This document shows positions 20,159 through 29,985 of a stretch of DNA of 64,000 nucleotides, piece by piece; the first letter of the stretch is position 1, and each line of letters begins with the position of its first letter. The DNA comes from Pseudomonas sp. 102515. Its GTDB lineage: Bacteria > Pseudomonadota > Gammaproteobacteria > Pseudomonadales > Pseudomonadaceae. The translations under genes were made by a program, and so were the position numbers. The notes below the pieces were generated by a model. It was not told the origin of the DNA. It did no database searches and worked only from the letters and a program-made list of their open reading frames with translations. The stretch lies in NCBI RefSeq assembly GCF_031085165.1, contig NZ_JAVHTY010000002.1:744001-808000 (forward strand), written 5' to 3'.

Positions 20159-21217
20159 ATGGTGCAGATTTCCGAACGTCTCCTGGTCCAGGCCCATCTG
20201 GCCGCCAAGCAGCCCAAGGCGCTCGGGCCGGACGAGATCGCGGCCTACAAGACCGCCATCGCCCGCGAGCTCAAGACGCAGAACGCGGTGCTCCTCGCCC
20301 ATTACTACACCGATCCGCTGATCCAGGCCCTGGCCGAGGAGACCGGCGGTTGCGTCGCCGACTCCCTGGAGATGGCCCGCTTCGGTAATCGCCACCCGGC
20401 GTCCACCGTGGTGGTGGCTGGCGTGAAGTTCATGGGCGAGACGGCCAAGATCCTCAACCCGGAAAAGCGCGTGCTGATGCCAACCCTGGAGGCCACCTGC
20501 TCCCTGGACCTGGGTTGCCCGGTGGACGAATTCTCCGCCTTCTGCGACCAGCATCCCGAGCGCACCGTGGTGGTCTACGCCAACACCTCGGCCGCGGTGA
20601 AGGCCCGCGCGGACTGGGTGGTCACCTCCGGCTGCGCGCTGGACATCGTGGAGCACCTGATGGACAACGACGAGACCATCCTCTGGGCCCCCGATCGCCA
20701 CCTGGGTCGCTATATCCAGCGCGAGACCGGCGCCGACATGCTGCTGTGGGAGGGCTCCTGCATCGTCCACGAGGAATTCAAGGCGAGCCAGCTGGAAGAC
20801 CTCAAGCGGCTCTACCCGGAGGCGGCCATCCTGGTGCATCCAGAGTCGCCCGAGGCGGTGATCGAACTGGCCGACCATGTCGGTTCCACCAGCCAGATGA
20901 TCAGGGCGGCCCAGACGCTGCCCAATCGCCAGTTCATCGTCGCCACTGATCGCGGCATCTTCTACAAGATGCAGCAGGCCTGCCCGGACAAGGTCTTTAT
21001 CGAAGCGCCCACCGCCGGCAACGGCGCCGCCTGCCGCAGCTGCGCCCACTGCCCGTGGATGGCGATGAACACCCTGGAGCGCACCCTCAACTGCCTGCTC
21101 GACGGCTCCGGCGAGGTGCTGGTCGATCCGGCGCTCATCCCCCGGGCGGTCAAGCCGCTCAAGCGCATGCTCGACTTCACCCAGGCCCTGCAGCTGCAGG
21201 CCAAGGGAAACGCCTAG
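20159..21217 (+). CDS. nadA: quinolinate synthase A
   Basis: 352 aa from the ATG giving [11 protein letters not shown], which fits pseudomonad NadA; an in-frame ATG 42 bp upstream is possible. It condenses iminoaspartate with DHAP to quinolinate for NAD synthesis using a [4Fe-4S] cluster. Cluster cysteines lie in [25 protein letters not shown] and [22 protein letters not shown] and NTSAAVKA are conserved substrate-site motifs. It converges with the M48 protease gene, their stop codons overlapping at 21214-21217. Confidence 0.97.
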   Translation: MVQISERLLVQAHLAAKQPKALGPDEIAAYKTAIARELKTQNAVLLAHYYTDPLIQALAEETGGCVADSLEMARFGNRHPASTVVVAGVKFMGETAKILNPEKRVLMPTLEATCSLDLGCPVDEFSAFCDQHPERTVVVYANTSAAVKARADWVVTSGCALDIVEHLMDNDETILWAPDRHLGRYIQRETGADMLLWEGSCIVHEEFKASQLEDLKRLYPEAAILVHPESPEAVIELADHVGSTSQMIRAAQTLPNRQFIVATDRGIFYKMQQACPDKVFIEAPTAGNGAACRSCAHCPWMAMNTLERTLNCLLDGSGEVLVDPALIPRAVKPLKRMLDFTQALQLQAKGNA

Positions 21218-22653
21218 CGCAGGATCTCTTCGCTCAGCTTGCGCTGGGCGATCATCTCCTGCTGGCGAGCATCGATCCGCGCGGCCAGCTGATAGTTGCT
21301 GGCGGCGCGCTGCTTGGCGAAGCCCAGTTGCTGGATCGCCTGGTTGTAGTCACCGGTCAGGGCGAAGTACTCGGCCCGTGCCTGGTGCACCCCGACCAGA
21401 TCACCGGCCTGGCCGCGAACGTCCGCCGCCTGATTCCACAGGTCCGGATCGATCGGCCGCTGCTTGATCAGTTTGTCGAGCAACTGGCTGGCGGCCTTGG
21501 CTTGCTTGGTGCGGCCGAGCATGTCCACCTGGGCGAGGCTCACGGCCAGATCGTCCGGATAGAGGTCCAGCAGCCGCCGCACGCGTTTCTGGGCGTCGGG
21601 CAGGCGGTTGGCGGTGATGTCCAGATCGACCTGTGCGAGGTTGTAGCTGATGTCGTCCGGCGCCTTGCGCAGTAGCGGCGCCAGGGTGTCGCGCGCCTCG
21701 TTGAGCTGGCCCTGCTTGGTCAATCCCATGGCCAGGCCATAGCGCACCGGATCGTTGTCCGGCGCCTCCTGCAACTGGGCCCGATAGCGCTTCACCAGCA
21801 GGCCGGCGGTCTCCTCGAAGTACATCTGGGTGCGCACCTTCATCAGCTGGAAGCGCATGCTGTCCTCGACGCCGCCCTTGGGCAGCCGCTCGGCGCGGGC
21901 CTGGGTGTCGGCGATGCGGCTCTCGGTCACCGGGTGGGTGAGCAGGAATTCCGGCGGGGTGCGGTCGTAGCGGTACTGACGGGCGAGGCGGCCGAACATT
22001 TCCGGCATGGCCCGCGGATCGTAGCCGGCGCGCTCCAGGTTGACGATGCCGACGCGGTCGGCCTCCTGCTCGTTGAGGCGGGAGAAGCGCAACTGGCTCT
22101 GGATGGCCGCCGCCTGGGTCGAGGCGATCGCGGCGATCCCGGCATCGCCTCCGCCTGCGGCAGCGGCCACGATGCCGGCGAGCAGCGCCGCCATCAGCGG
22201 CAGTTGCATGCGTTGCTGGTTTTCCACGCCGCGGGCGAAGTGGCGCTGGATCAGGTGACCCAGTTCGTGGGCCATGACCGCCGCGTATTCGGATTCGTTT
22301 TCCGCCTTGAGAAAGAGGCCGCCATTCACGCCGATGACGCCGCCGGGCGCGGCGAAGGCGTTGATCTCCGGATCCTTGATCAGGATGAAGGCCAGGCGGT
22401 GATCCTGCAGATCGCTGGTTTCCGCCAGGCGATAGACCGACTGCTCGACGAATTGCTTGAGCTGGGGATCGTTGAGACTGGGGACCTGGCCGCGCAGCAT
22501 GCTCAGCCAGGCGCGGCCCATCTGAAACTCCTGCTCGGGCGAGACGATCGAAGAGCTGGCATCGCCCAGCGACGGCAGATCGTTCGCCCCCTGCGCCAGA
22601 TGGGGCATGGCGAGCAGCGCCAGGGACAGCAGGACGGGGCGCAGGACGTTCAT
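21214..22653 (-). CDS. bepA: periplasmic M48 metalloprotease with TPR domain (BepA-like)
   Basis: 479 aa. Signal peptide residues 1-22 ([20 protein letters not shown] then QG), an M48 zinc protease domain with HELGH in [13 protein letters not shown], the third-ligand Glu in EQEADRVGI, and a C-terminal TPR region (about residues 290-479). BepA acts in the periplasm as chaperone/protease for LptD and BAM substrates. It sits between nadA and the tusA-like gene as in P. aeruginosa. The symbol is by homology only. Confidence 0.9.
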   Translation of the reverse strand: MNVLRPVLLSLALLAMPHLAQGANDLPSLGDASSSIVSPEQEFQMGRAWLSMLRGQVPSLNDPQLKQFVEQSVYRLAETSDLQDHRLAFILIKDPEINAFAAPGGVIGVNGGLFLKAENESEYAAVMAHELGHLIQRHFARGVENQQRMQLPLMAALLAGIVAAAAGGGDAGIAAIASTQAAAIQSQLRFSRLNEQEADRVGIVNLERAGYDPRAMPEMFGRLARQYRYDRTPPEFLLTHPVTESRIADTQARAERLPKGGVEDSMRFQLMKVRTQMYFEETAGLLVKRYRAQLQEAPDNDPVRYGLAMGLTKQGQLNEARDTLAPLLRKAPDDISYNLAQVDLDITANRLPDAQKRVRRLLDLYPDDLAVSLAQVDMLGRTKQAKAASQLLDKLIKQRPIDPDLWNQAADVRGQAGDLVGVHQARAEYFALTGDYNQAIQQLGFAKQRAASNYQLAARIDARQQEMIAQRKLSEEILR

Positions 22654-22749
22654 GGCAAGACTCGTGGCCGCAAAAGGGCTACTTTAGCGGCCCGCCGTCT
22701 GGGTGCCTAGCAAACCCGGGCACTGACGTAGCCCCCAATGGAGAATCCC

Positions 22750-23004
22750 ATGGCCGATCTGAGCCAACCCTACACCGGTGCGGTGACCGCCCAGCTGGAC
22801 GCCAGTGGCCTGAGCTGCCCCATGCCGCTGCTCAAGGCCAAGCTGGAACTCAATCGCTTGTCTTCGGGCGAGGTACTGGCCGTGGTGGCGACCGATGCTG
22901 GCTCGCAACGCGACTTCCGCACCTTCGCCAAGCTGTCGGGACATGCCCTGGTGGGCGAAGAGGTTGCCGGAGAGACCTTCCGCTACTGGCTGCGCAAGGC
23001 CTGA
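22750..23004 (+). CDS. TusA-family sulfur carrier protein
   Basis: 84 aa from the ATG (MADLSQPYTG) that has GGAG seven bases upstream; MENP four codons earlier is less likely. LDASGLSCPMPLLKAK carries the TusA/SirA CPxP motif with the sulfur-accepting Cys, and the fold is complete to FRYWLRKA. It resembles PA1006 of P. aeruginosa, linked in the literature to molybdenum and nitrate metabolism and persistence. It is convergent with bcp; the two genes abut exactly. Confidence 0.9.
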   Translation: MADLSQPYTGAVTAQLDASGLSCPMPLLKAKLELNRLSSGEVLAVVATDAGSQRDFRTFAKLSGHALVGEEVAGETFRYWLRKA

Positions 23005-23478
23005 TCAGGCCTGGTTGAGTGCCTGGGCGGCGGCCAGCACCTCGGCGACATGGCCGGGGACCTTCACGCCGCGCCAGATCTGGCGTACCACACCGTCCCG
23101 GTCGATGAGGAAGGTGCTGCGATCCACGCCGATGTAGTCCTTGCCATACAGCTTCTTCTGCCGCATCACATCGAACAGCTGGCAGAGGGTCTCGTCCTTG
23201 TCGCTGATCAGCTCGAAGGGAAAGCCCTGCTTGGTGCGGAAATTCTCGTGGGTGCGCAGGCTGTCACGGCTGACGCCCAGGATCAGGGTGTCGGCGGCCT
23301 GGAACTGCTCGTGCAGATCGCGAAAGCCCTGGCCCTGGGTGGTGCAGCCGGGGGTGTTGTCCTTTGGATAGAAGTACAGCACCGCCTGGTGGCCGCGCAG
23401 GCTGGCGGGCGAGACCTCGAGGCCGCTGGTGGCCTGGGCCTGGAAGTCCGGAAGCGGTTGGTCGAGGGTCACGCTCAT
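23005..23478 (-). CDS. bcp: thiol peroxidase Bcp (peroxiredoxin Q)
   Basis: 157 aa. The peroxidatic Cys is C45 in NTPGCTTQGQGF; E. coli BCP has a resolving Cys at position 50, here Gln, so this is a 1-Cys type or uses an outside thiol. It reduces hydroperoxides in the cytosol with thioredoxin or glutaredoxin. Its 3' end abuts the tusA-like gene, and gcvR lies 22 bp upstream on the same strand, probably co-transcribed. Confidence 0.95.
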   Translation of the reverse strand: MSVTLDQPLPDFQAQATSGLEVSPASLRGHQAVLYFYPKDNTPGCTTQGQGFRDLHEQFQAADTLILGVSRDSLRTHENFRTKQGFPFELISDKDETLCQLFDVMRQKKLYGKDYIGVDRSTFLIDRDGVVRQIWRGVKVPGHVAEVLAAAQALNQA

Positions 23479-23500
23479 GGGCAGCTCCTTGCGGGTTCTG

Positions 23501-24061
23501 TCAGTTGCTCTGCGGTCGCCAGGGCTCGATCAGGGCGTCGAGATTGAGGGCGTCGGCGAAATCCAGGAACTGATCGCGCAGCCAGCTGATCTGGGTGCCG
23601 GCGGGCAGGGTCACGGTGATGGTGGCGTTGAGCATGGTGCCGCCGGTCTGGGGCGCCTGGTAGGAGTCGCAGACCAGGTTCTCCACTTCGATCTTGTGGT
23701 CGGCGAAGAACTGGCAGAGTTCGTTGAGGATGTCCGGGCGATAGGCGGCGCTGACATAGACGACGTACGGCAGGGCCTGGGGACGACTTTCCAGGGCGGC
23801 GCTGCGGGTGACGCCGACGGTGAAACCGTGGCGCTTGCCGAGACCGGCGAGGCCGCCTTCGAGGCGCGCCAGGCCGTCCCAGTTGCCGGAGACCTGCAGG
23901 ATCAGCGCGCTGTATTCCCCGTGCCGGCTCAGCCGGCTGCTGACCACCGCGCAGCGGTTGTCCATGCAGCTGCGGTAGAGCACGTTGGTCAGCTCCATGG
24001 GATTGGCGCCCAGCGCACTGATGACGAGAAATTGTTCGCGAATCGGGGGGGTAGCGGACAT
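23501..24061 (-). CDS. gcvR: glycine cleavage system transcriptional repressor (double ACT)
   Basis: 186 aa from the ATG giving MSATPPIREQFL. It has two ACT domains (about residues 8-85 with LVISALGANPMELTNVLY, and 92-175 with YVVYVSAAYRPDILNELC). GcvR in E. coli binds GcvA and blocks activation of gcvTHP in response to glycine; direct DNA binding is not expected. It is in an operon with bcp and divergent from dapA. Confidence 0.9.
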   Translation of the reverse strand: MSATPPIREQFLVISALGANPMELTNVLYRSCMDNRCAVVSSRLSRHGEYSALILQVSGNWDGLARLEGGLAGLGKRHGFTVGVTRSAALESRPQALPYVVYVSAAYRPDILNELCQFFADHKIEVENLVCDSYQAPQTGGTMLNATITVTLPAGTQISWLRDQFLDFADALNLDALIEPWRPQSN

Positions 24062-24214
24062 TAGGGTTCCTGGCAGGGGGAGATACAGACTGGCAAAGGC
24101 GGAAGGGTAGCGAAAAGCGCTCGCGGGGGGAATGCCCGTTGGGGGCACGTTGCTTGTGCTGGCGCAGAGGCGTCAGTACCATTACCGCTCTCTTTTTCCG
24201 GCAGGAGCGGTTGC

Positions 24215-25093
24215 ATGATTGCGGGGAGCATGGTGGCGCTGGTCACCCCTATGGACGCCCAGGGGCGTATCGACTGGGACAACCTGACCAAGCTGGTGGA
24301 CTTCCATCTCGCCGAAGGCACCGACGCCATCGTCGCGGTGGGCACCTCGGGTGAATCCGCCACGGTCGACGTCGACGAGCACGTAGCCGTGATCCGTCAT
24401 GTGGTCGAGCAGGTCAAGGGGCGCATCCCGGTGATCGCCGGCACCGGTGGCAATTCCACCCGTGAGGCCATCGACCTGACCCGCGCCGCCAAGGACGCGG
24501 GCGCCGACGCCTGCCTGCTGGTCGTGCCCTACTACAACAAGCCGACCCAGGAAGGGCTCTATCAGCACTTCCGCATGATCGCCGAAACCGTCGCCATCCC
24601 GCAGATCCTCTACAACGTGCCGGGCCGCACCGCCTGCGACATGCTGGCCGAGACCGTCGAGCGCCTGGCCAAGGTGCCGAACATCATCGGCATCAAGGAA
24701 GCCACCGGCGACCTGGCGCGCGCACGCGACATCCTCTCCCGCGTCGGCAAGGACTTCCTGGTCTACTCGGGCGATGACGCCACCGCCGCCGAACTCATGC
24801 TGCTGGGCGGCAAGGGCAATATCTCGGTGACCGCCAACGTCGCGCCGCGCGCCATGAGCGAACTCTGCGCCGCCGCCATGCGGGGCGATGCCGGCACCGC
24901 ACGCGCGCTCAACGAACAGCTGATGCCGCTGCACAAGAATCTGTTCATCGAATCGAATCCGATCCCGGTGAAGTGGGCCCTGCACGAAATGGGCATGATC
25001 GACGCCGGTATCCGCCTGCCGCTGACCTGGCTCAGCTCGCGCTGCCACGAAGTGGTACGTCAGGCCCTGCGTCAGGCGGGAGTGCTGGCGTGA
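24215..25093 (+). CDS. dapA: 4-hydroxy-tetrahydrodipicolinate synthase
   Basis: 292 aa (beta/alpha)8 aldolase that condenses pyruvate with aspartate semialdehyde in lysine/DAP synthesis. [10 protein letters not shown] (pyruvate site), [25 protein letters not shown] (Tyr and Arg), and the Schiff-base Lys in [11 protein letters not shown] are intact. bamC begins 14 bp after the stop, and the MBL gene overlaps bamC, so dapA-bamC-MBL is one operon. Confidence 0.97.
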   Translation: MIAGSMVALVTPMDAQGRIDWDNLTKLVDFHLAEGTDAIVAVGTSGESATVDVDEHVAVIRHVVEQVKGRIPVIAGTGGNSTREAIDLTRAAKDAGADACLLVVPYYNKPTQEGLYQHFRMIAETVAIPQILYNVPGRTACDMLAETVERLAKVPNIIGIKEATGDLARARDILSRVGKDFLVYSGDDATAAELMLLGGKGNISVTANVAPRAMSELCAAAMRGDAGTARALNEQLMPLHKNLFIESNPIPVKWALHEMGMIDAGIRLPLTWLSSRCHEVVRQALRQAGVLA

Positions 25094-25107
25094 TTAGGAA
25101 GCAGTCG

Positions 25108-26292
25108 ATGAAACGTGTTCTGGGTTTGACGACGCTGGGTCTGGCCGTGGCCACCGCCAGTGGCTGCAGCTGGGTGTGGGGCGAGCATGGTTATTTCCGT
25201 GATCGCGGCAACGACTATCTCGAATCCCGCGAGACCGGCCCCATGCAGGTGCCGACGGATGTCCAGGCCAAGCCGATGGATCCGCTGCTGCCGATCCCGG
25301 CCAACGTGGCCGATACCCAGAACCGCTCCTATGGCTTCGAAGTGCCGAAACCCCAGGCGCTGGCCGTCCAGGGCAGTGGCAACGAACAGTTCAGCGTGCA
25401 GCGCAGCGGCAATGCCCGCTGGCTGGCCGCCCAGAAGGTCCCGGCCACCGTCTGGCCGGTGGCCCGTCAGTACCTGACCGACAACGGCTTCCGCATTGCC
25501 GAAGAGCGTCCGCAGACCGGGGAGATCATCACCGCCTGGCAGGCGCCCACCGAGCTGTCGACGCCCCTGGCCCGCAGCCTGAGTACCAACGGCCGCCTGC
25601 AACCGGGCAACGAGCTGCGCACCCGCCTGCGCATCGAGCCGGGCGTGCAGTCGGGCAGCAGCGAGATCTTCATCCAGACCCAGACCCGTAGCCAGGGCAG
25701 CTCCAGCGAGCCGTCCTGGTCCAGCAGCCAGAACAGCTCGGCGCTCGATGACGCCCTGCTGAATCAGGTGCTGGCCGGCCTGGACCGCAGCGAGCAGGGC
25801 AGTGGCTCGGTCTCGCTGCTGGCCGCCGGTGGCTACGATACCCCCGAACGCGTCACCTACGAGGTCGACGGCAGCGGCGTGCCCATGCTGGTGCTGGAAA
25901 GCGATCTGAATCGCGCCTGGTCCAGCGTGGGTCGCGCCATCGAAGGCGCCGACATCCGCGTCGACGACATGGATCGCAGCCTGGGCGTGTACTACGTGAA
26001 CATCGCCGAAGGCGCGCAGAAGCCTGAAGAGCGCAAGCCGGGCTTCTTCGGTCGCCTGTTCGGCAAGGGCGAGACCAAGGAAGAGGAAGATGCCCGGGCA
26101 CGGCGCTTCCAGGTGCGCCTCACCTCGGTGGGCAATACCGTCCAGGTCACCCTGGACAAGACCATCAACACCGCAGCACCCCAGGACATCGCCGAAGGCG
26201 TGCTGAAAAAGCTTCAGACGAGCATGCAATATGCGCTTCGCAATCCTGGGCAGCGGCAGTCGGGGCAACTCGACCCTGGTGCACAGCCATAA
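25108..26292 (+). CDS. bamC: outer-membrane assembly lipoprotein BamC
   Basis: 394 aa from MKRVLGLTTLGL. The lipobox ATASGC puts the lipidated Cys at C20. A long N-terminal unstructured segment (DVQAKPMDPLLPIPANVADT) is the region that contacts BamD in E. coli, followed by two helix-grip domains, the second ending near residue 380. A Ser-rich insert occurs at about residues 195-215. It follows dapA as in other gammaproteobacteria. Its last 62 bp overlap the next gene in another frame. Confidence 0.92.
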   Translation: MKRVLGLTTLGLAVATASGCSWVWGEHGYFRDRGNDYLESRETGPMQVPTDVQAKPMDPLLPIPANVADTQNRSYGFEVPKPQALAVQGSGNEQFSVQRSGNARWLAAQKVPATVWPVARQYLTDNGFRIAEERPQTGEIITAWQAPTELSTPLARSLSTNGRLQPGNELRTRLRIEPGVQSGSSEIFIQTQTRSQGSSSEPSWSSSQNSSALDDALLNQVLAGLDRSEQGSGSVSLLAAGGYDTPERVTYEVDGSGVPMLVLESDLNRAWSSVGRAIEGADIRVDDMDRSLGVYYVNIAEGAQKPEERKPGFFGRLFGKGETKEEEDARARRFQVRLTSVGNTVQVTLDKTINTAAPQDIAEGVLKKLQTSMQYALRNPGQRQSGQLDPGAQP

Positions 26293-26989
26293 CAGCTATG
26301 TGCTGATCGACTGCGGCTTCTCCCTGCGGGAAGCCGAACGTCGCCTGGCCCGGCTGGGCGTGGTACCTGCCCAGCTGGACGCCGTCTTGGTCACCCATGA
26401 ACATTCCGATCACGTGCAGGGCGTCGAGCTCCTGGCGCGCAAGCACGGCGTTCCGGTCTATTACAGCGCCGGTACCGGGCACGGGCTGCGCAAGCCGGTA
26501 ACCGCGCAGGGGCTGCTGGTGGACGGCGAGCGGCTGGTGCTGGGTGCGCTGGAGGTGACGGTGGTGCAGGTGTCCCACGACGCCCTGGAGCCGACCCAGT
26601 TCGTGTTCGACGACGGCCGCAAGCGCCTGGGCGTGCTCACCGATCTCGGCGAGGCCACCCCTGGCGTGCTGGCGCATTATCGTGGCCTGGATGCCCTGGT
26701 GATCGAAGCCAACCACGACAGCAACATGCTCGCCGCAGGGCCCTATCCCTATCACCTCAAGGCACGGGTCGGCGGGGTGCGCGGGCATCTCAACAACCGG
26801 CAATCGGCCGAGCTGGTGATGGAGCTGGCCTGTCCGGGCCTGCAGCACCTGGTGCTCGCCCACCTGAGCGAGAAGAACAACAACCCCTGGCTCGCCCGCG
26901 CCTGCTTCACCAATGTACTGGGCTGCGACGCGGACTGGCTGCAGATCGCCGACCAGCAGCAGGGGCTGGAATGGCAGGCCATCGCCTGA
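26231..26989 (+). CDS. MBL-fold metallohydrolase (YycJ-like)
   Basis: 252 aa, starting [19 protein letters not shown]. Metal ligands are in [11 protein letters not shown] (HxHxDH), [10 protein letters not shown] and EANHDSNML, followed by [11 protein letters not shown] and a C-terminal HLS. It resembles YycJ-type MBL hydrolases reported as nucleases; function here is inferred. Its start lies inside bamC with a 62-bp overlap, so translation of the two is linked. Confidence 0.88.
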   Translation: MRFAILGSGSRGNSTLVHSHNSYVLIDCGFSLREAERRLARLGVVPAQLDAVLVTHEHSDHVQGVELLARKHGVPVYYSAGTGHGLRKPVTAQGLLVDGERLVLGALEVTVVQVSHDALEPTQFVFDDGRKRLGVLTDLGEATPGVLAHYRGLDALVIEANHDSNMLAAGPYPYHLKARVGGVRGHLNNRQSAELVMELACPGLQHLVLAHLSEKNNNPWLARACFTNVLGCDADWLQIADQQQGLEWQAIA

Positions 26990-27146
26990 GGCGCTGACCA
27001 GGTTTTCTTTCGTGGCCGGGCGCTGCTGCACGGCCAAAAGATCCACGATCCTATGTAAACTGCGCTTCCCGGCTGTACTCGTCCCGAACCGGTCGCCTCA
27101 CCTGCGTTCGTCCACAGCCTGCAAGCCATTCGAACCGGAGTCCAAG

Positions 27147-27857
27147 ATGGAAAAACGCGCAGAACTCTACCGTGGCAAGGCCAAGTCGGTATTCACCACC
27201 GACGATCCCGATCGCCTGGTCCTGTTGTTCCGCAACGACACCTCTGCCTTCGATGGCGAGCGCATCGAGCAACTCGAGCGCAAGGGCATGGTGAACAACA
27301 AGTTCAATGCCTTCGTCATGCAGAAGCTCGAAGCCGCCGGTATCCCCACTCAGTTCGAGCAACTGCTGGGCGACAACGAATGCCTGGTCAAGAAGCTCGA
27401 GATGATTCCGGTGGAATGCGTGGTGCGCAACTTCGCCGCCGGCAGCCTGGTGCGCCGCCTGGGCGTGGAAGAAGGCCTGGAGCTGACGCCGCCGACCTTC
27501 GAACTCTTCCTGAAGAACGATGCCCTGCACGATCCGATGGTCAACGAAAGCCACGTCCAGGCCTTTGGCTGGGCTACCCTCGACCAACTGGCCGAGATGA
27601 AGGCGCTGACCTTCCGCATCAACGATATCCTCAAGCAGCTGTTCGACGGCGCCGGCCTGCTGCTGGTGGACTTCAAGCTGGAGTTCGGCCTGTTCCACGG
27701 CAAGGTCGTGCTGGGCGACGAATTCAGCCCGGACGGCAGCCGCCTCTGGGACAAGGAAACCCGCAAGAAGATGGACAAGGATCGCTTCCGCCAGGGTCTC
27801 GGCGGCGTGATCGAGGCCTACGAAGAGGTCGCCCAGCGCCTGGGCGTCCCGTTCTAA
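27147..27857 (+). CDS. purC: phosphoribosylaminoimidazole-succinocarboxamide synthase
   Basis: 236 aa SAICAR synthetase, which joins CAIR and aspartate with ATP in purine synthesis. [10 protein letters not shown] (nucleotide loop), [23 protein letters not shown] and [12 protein letters not shown] are the classic motifs. The ATG is preceded by CCGGAG. A 157-bp gap separates it from the MBL gene. The tRNA-Ser gene follows 80 bp downstream. Confidence 0.97.
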   Translation: MEKRAELYRGKAKSVFTTDDPDRLVLLFRNDTSAFDGERIEQLERKGMVNNKFNAFVMQKLEAAGIPTQFEQLLGDNECLVKKLEMIPVECVVRNFAAGSLVRRLGVEEGLELTPPTFELFLKNDALHDPMVNESHVQAFGWATLDQLAEMKALTFRINDILKQLFDGAGLLLVDFKLEFGLFHGKVVLGDEFSPDGSRLWDKETRKKMDKDRFRQGLGGVIEAYEEVAQRLGVPF

Positions 27858-27937
27858 ACGCAAGCCGCTGATACCAGAGCTTTTTTTGCAATTGCTTGTT
27901 CGCTTTTGCCCGCATGGCTGGTATCATGCGCCGCGTT

Positions 27938-28027
27938 GGAGAGATGCCGGAGTGGTCGAACGGGACGGATTCGAAATCCGTTGAGTCAGCAATGGCTCCT
28001 AGGGTTCAAATCCCTATCTCTCCGCCA
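27938..28027 (+). tRNA. tRNA-Ser (anticodon CGA)
   Basis: 90 nt including an encoded CCA. The acceptor stem GGAGAGA pairs with TCTCTCC, with discriminator G. The anticodon stem-loop ACGGA-TTCGAAA-TCCGT puts CGA at 27972-27974, reading UCG. A long variable arm (TGAGTCAGCAATGGCTCCT) and T-loop GGTTCAAATCC are typical of class II serine tRNA. Confidence 0.95.
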
Positions 28028-28033
28028 AATACG

Positions 28034-28069
28034 AAAACCCCGAGCGTGCCAGGCACCTCGGGGTTTTTT
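28034..28069 (+). terminator. rho-independent terminator after tRNA-Ser
   Basis: AAAACCCCGAG (28034-28044) pairs with CTCGGGGTTTT (28057-28067). An inner GTGCC-A-GGCAC stem extends the hairpin, followed by T6. Confidence 0.9.
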
Positions 28070-28085
28070 ATTGGCCGGATTTCGG

Positions 28086-28367
28086 CTAGCCAGCCTTGTT
28101 CCTGTCCGGAACAGAGGCTACCAAGGGGCTCGCGTCCGTATCTGCCAGGCGTTGGCCAGAGAATTCCTGGAGGCGCTGGTAACGGTCCAGCCAGAAGCCT
28201 AGTTCAAGGGTCAGGGTCCTGCGCTCCAGCGGGGAGAGCGCGGCCGGCCCCTGACGGATGACCCTCTCGGCATAATCGATGGCTGCCAGTTGCCCGGTCG
28301 TGCGTGCAGGGCAGTTGCTGATGGCATAGCGGAGCGCTTCATTGAAGCCGCTATCCAGGGCGGACAT
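28086..28367 (-). CDS. hypothetical protein
   Basis: 93 aa from the ATG with GAGGATC upstream (MSALDSGFNEALRYAISN); an open extension of 35 codons upstream is less likely. The sequence looks helical, with TGQLAAIDYAERVIRQ and LSPLERRTLTLELGFWLDRY. No signal peptide, membrane helix or recognised domain is seen. It lies just downstream of tRNA-Ser, in a stretch of small genes I do not recognise. Confidence 0.6.
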   Translation of the reverse strand: MSALDSGFNEALRYAISNCPARTTGQLAAIDYAERVIRQGPAALSPLERRTLTLELGFWLDRYQRLQEFSGQRLADTDASPLVASVPDRNKAG

Positions 28368-28936
28368 AAAAGATCCTCGAGTCGATAAGGGCTTCTTCAA
28401 ATAGCTATGTCTCGGTCGCAGCCGGGGCGGCAAGGCCTCTTCAAGTCGTCTGCGCACGTTGCTCATGGGCAAGACGGGCAGGCGCCGACCGGGCCTTTCA
28501 AGTCCTTGTTGAGACGGCCATTTCTGCCGATCCAGGCGCTGATGTTGGCTGAATACTAGTCCGCTGCAGAAGCCGGAAGCAGGCGATATCGGATCGTCTG
28601 ATAAGCGGTAGCAAAAGCTGTACCTGTCTTGTATTCGGCTCTGGCTCGATGGTTTGCCCTGGTCTGACGCGAATTATCTGTCGGGCAAGGCCGCTGGCAT
28701 CTTGTATCGAATTTGGACGAAGCCGCGGTTAATTCGGCAACCCGCGCAAGCGATATCCATGGAAGTCGCACGCCGTCGAGCGGTAGTGAACAGCGTCCGG
28801 GAATGTCTGGACGCCTCGGACAAATGGAGCGATGCTGGAAACGTACGCCATAGAGCGTGCGATCTCCGATGGCCGAGCAGTAGGCGGCGGCCGTTGGACG
28901 ATGGCTTCGGCGCATAACAATAAGAGGAGTCGAGCG
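28368..28936. other. 569-bp intergenic stretch, no supported gene
   Basis: Base composition is visibly more AT-rich than the neighbours. Short open frames on both strands have no plausible start signal or protein-like composition. The upstream region of the 28937 gene (AAGAGGAG ribosome-binding site at its end) is the only functional signal I can see. Confidence 0.5.
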
Positions 28937-29407
28937 ATGTTCTACAAGGTCAGCGTGTACTCACGGCCTGAAGATCGTGGGCTGCTGGTGTGGCGGTGGA
29001 AGAAGCAGTTTCTCGGTGAGTGGGTGGAATCGCGTCAGGAATTCGAGGATTGCGACCGCTGCGTTCATCACGCCCTGCAGGACGCCAAGGGACAGAGCGT
29101 TCATCTCGAAACCGATCGCTGCACCCTCTATCGTTATCGCTTCGAAAGCATGCTTCACCAATATGGCAGCTGCTATTGCCTGAGTGGCGGACGCTCGGCC
29201 GAAGCCGTTCTGGACCTCATCGCCCAGATCGAGGAGCGGCACAACGTCATCGTGCTGCGCGATGGCCAGCCGTTCTTCGCCCATTATCGTCCGGATCTGC
29301 AGGCCGAAGGGACGCTGGCTCCCGAACTTTGGCAGGGTGTGGAATGGCGGGGACTGGAAGGGCGCTTCGAATACGTGCGCAATCGCAATTCGCCCTGGTC
29401 CAGTTAG
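28937..29407 (+). CDS. hypothetical protein
   Basis: 156 aa from the ATG preceded by AAGAGGAG at good spacing. The start MFYKVSVYSRPEDRGLLVW and the even mix of charged and aromatic residues look like a real globular protein; the tail is VRNRNSPWSS. It contains four Cys (DCDRC, DRC and SCYC) and no signal peptide. I do not recognise the family. It stands alone, convergent with the CsrA-like gene. Confidence 0.65.
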   Translation: MFYKVSVYSRPEDRGLLVWRWKKQFLGEWVESRQEFEDCDRCVHHALQDAKGQSVHLETDRCTLYRYRFESMLHQYGSCYCLSGGRSAEAVLDLIAQIEERHNVIVLRDGQPFFAHYRPDLQAEGTLAPELWQGVEWRGLEGRFEYVRNRNSPWSS

Positions 29408-29429
29408 CGCGTGCCGGTTACCGGCCGAC

Positions 29430-29636
29430 CTAGAAGGGCAGCAGCTCCTGACGCATGATGCTGATGTCGGCAGGCGCCTGGACGCCTACCTGCACGCGAT
29501 CGCCCTGCACCTTGAGAATGTGGATATTGATTCCGCCATTGAACAACAGGTCCAGCAGCCGTTCTTCATCGGCTCCCGGCTTGAGGGATAGATTGATGAT
29601 TTCGTCGGTACGACGGGTCAAGACCAGATAGGACAT
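29430..29636 (-). CDS. CsrA-family regulator of RsmN/RsmF type
   Basis: 68 aa starting MSYLVLTRRTDEIINLSL. The N-terminal strand and the C-terminal part (VQVGVQAPADISIMRQEL, with the RNA-contacting Arg) match CsrA. A helical insert of about 18 residues (GADEERLLDLLFNGGINIH) lies between strands, as in RsmN/RsmF of P. aeruginosa (which starts MGFLILSRREGEG). CsrA proteins bind GGA motifs in mRNA leaders. AGGG lies at good distance from this ATG; an upstream ATG overlaps it by two codons. Confidence 0.85.
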   Translation of the reverse strand: MSYLVLTRRTDEIINLSLKPGADEERLLDLLFNGGINIHILKVQGDRVQVGVQAPADISIMRQELLPF

Positions 29637-29748
29637 GAGCATCCCTGCCATGATTTCAGGGCGCTGATGATAACCAGTTCCGCTCCTGGCGAGAATCAGT
29701 AGACAGATTGTTAGCGCTGGGCCAGGGACCTGTGCAGGTCCCGGATTG

Positions 29749-29985
29749 CTATCGTCGTCCCAGTTGCCAGCGTCGTCCCACGAACCCCAGGCCACCCGAG
29801 ACCATTACCAACAGGTTGATGGTATTGGTCGGCCCACTGCCGTGATAGCCCGCGATGACGGCGACCAAGGTGGCCAGGGCCCAGGCGGAGGTGGCGGCGG
29901 CAACGGCGGCGGCCATTTCATTGAAATCGGATTTCCGCGCCGATTTCGAATAGGGACGGAGATCGCTTTCGTATTCTTCTGGCAT
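29749..29985 (-). CDS. small putative membrane protein
   Basis: 78 aa, with GGGAG before the ATG. The polar N-terminus MPEEYESDLRPYSKSARKSD is followed by two hydrophobic segments (about residues 24-46 and 55-70) and a basic tail GRRWQLGRR, suggesting two membrane passes with positive ends inside. It is not recognised. It lies upstream of the CsrA-like gene on the same strand (112-bp gap). Confidence 0.55.
   Translation of the reverse strand: MPEEYESDLRPYSKSARKSDFNEMAAAVAAATSAWALATLVAVIAGYHGSGPTNTINLLVMVSGGLGFVGRRWQLGRR

Noticed and set aside
28556-28915. 119-codon minus-strand frame
   Set aside because: Arg/Ser/Thr-rich with no ribosome-binding site or known motif; probably chance.
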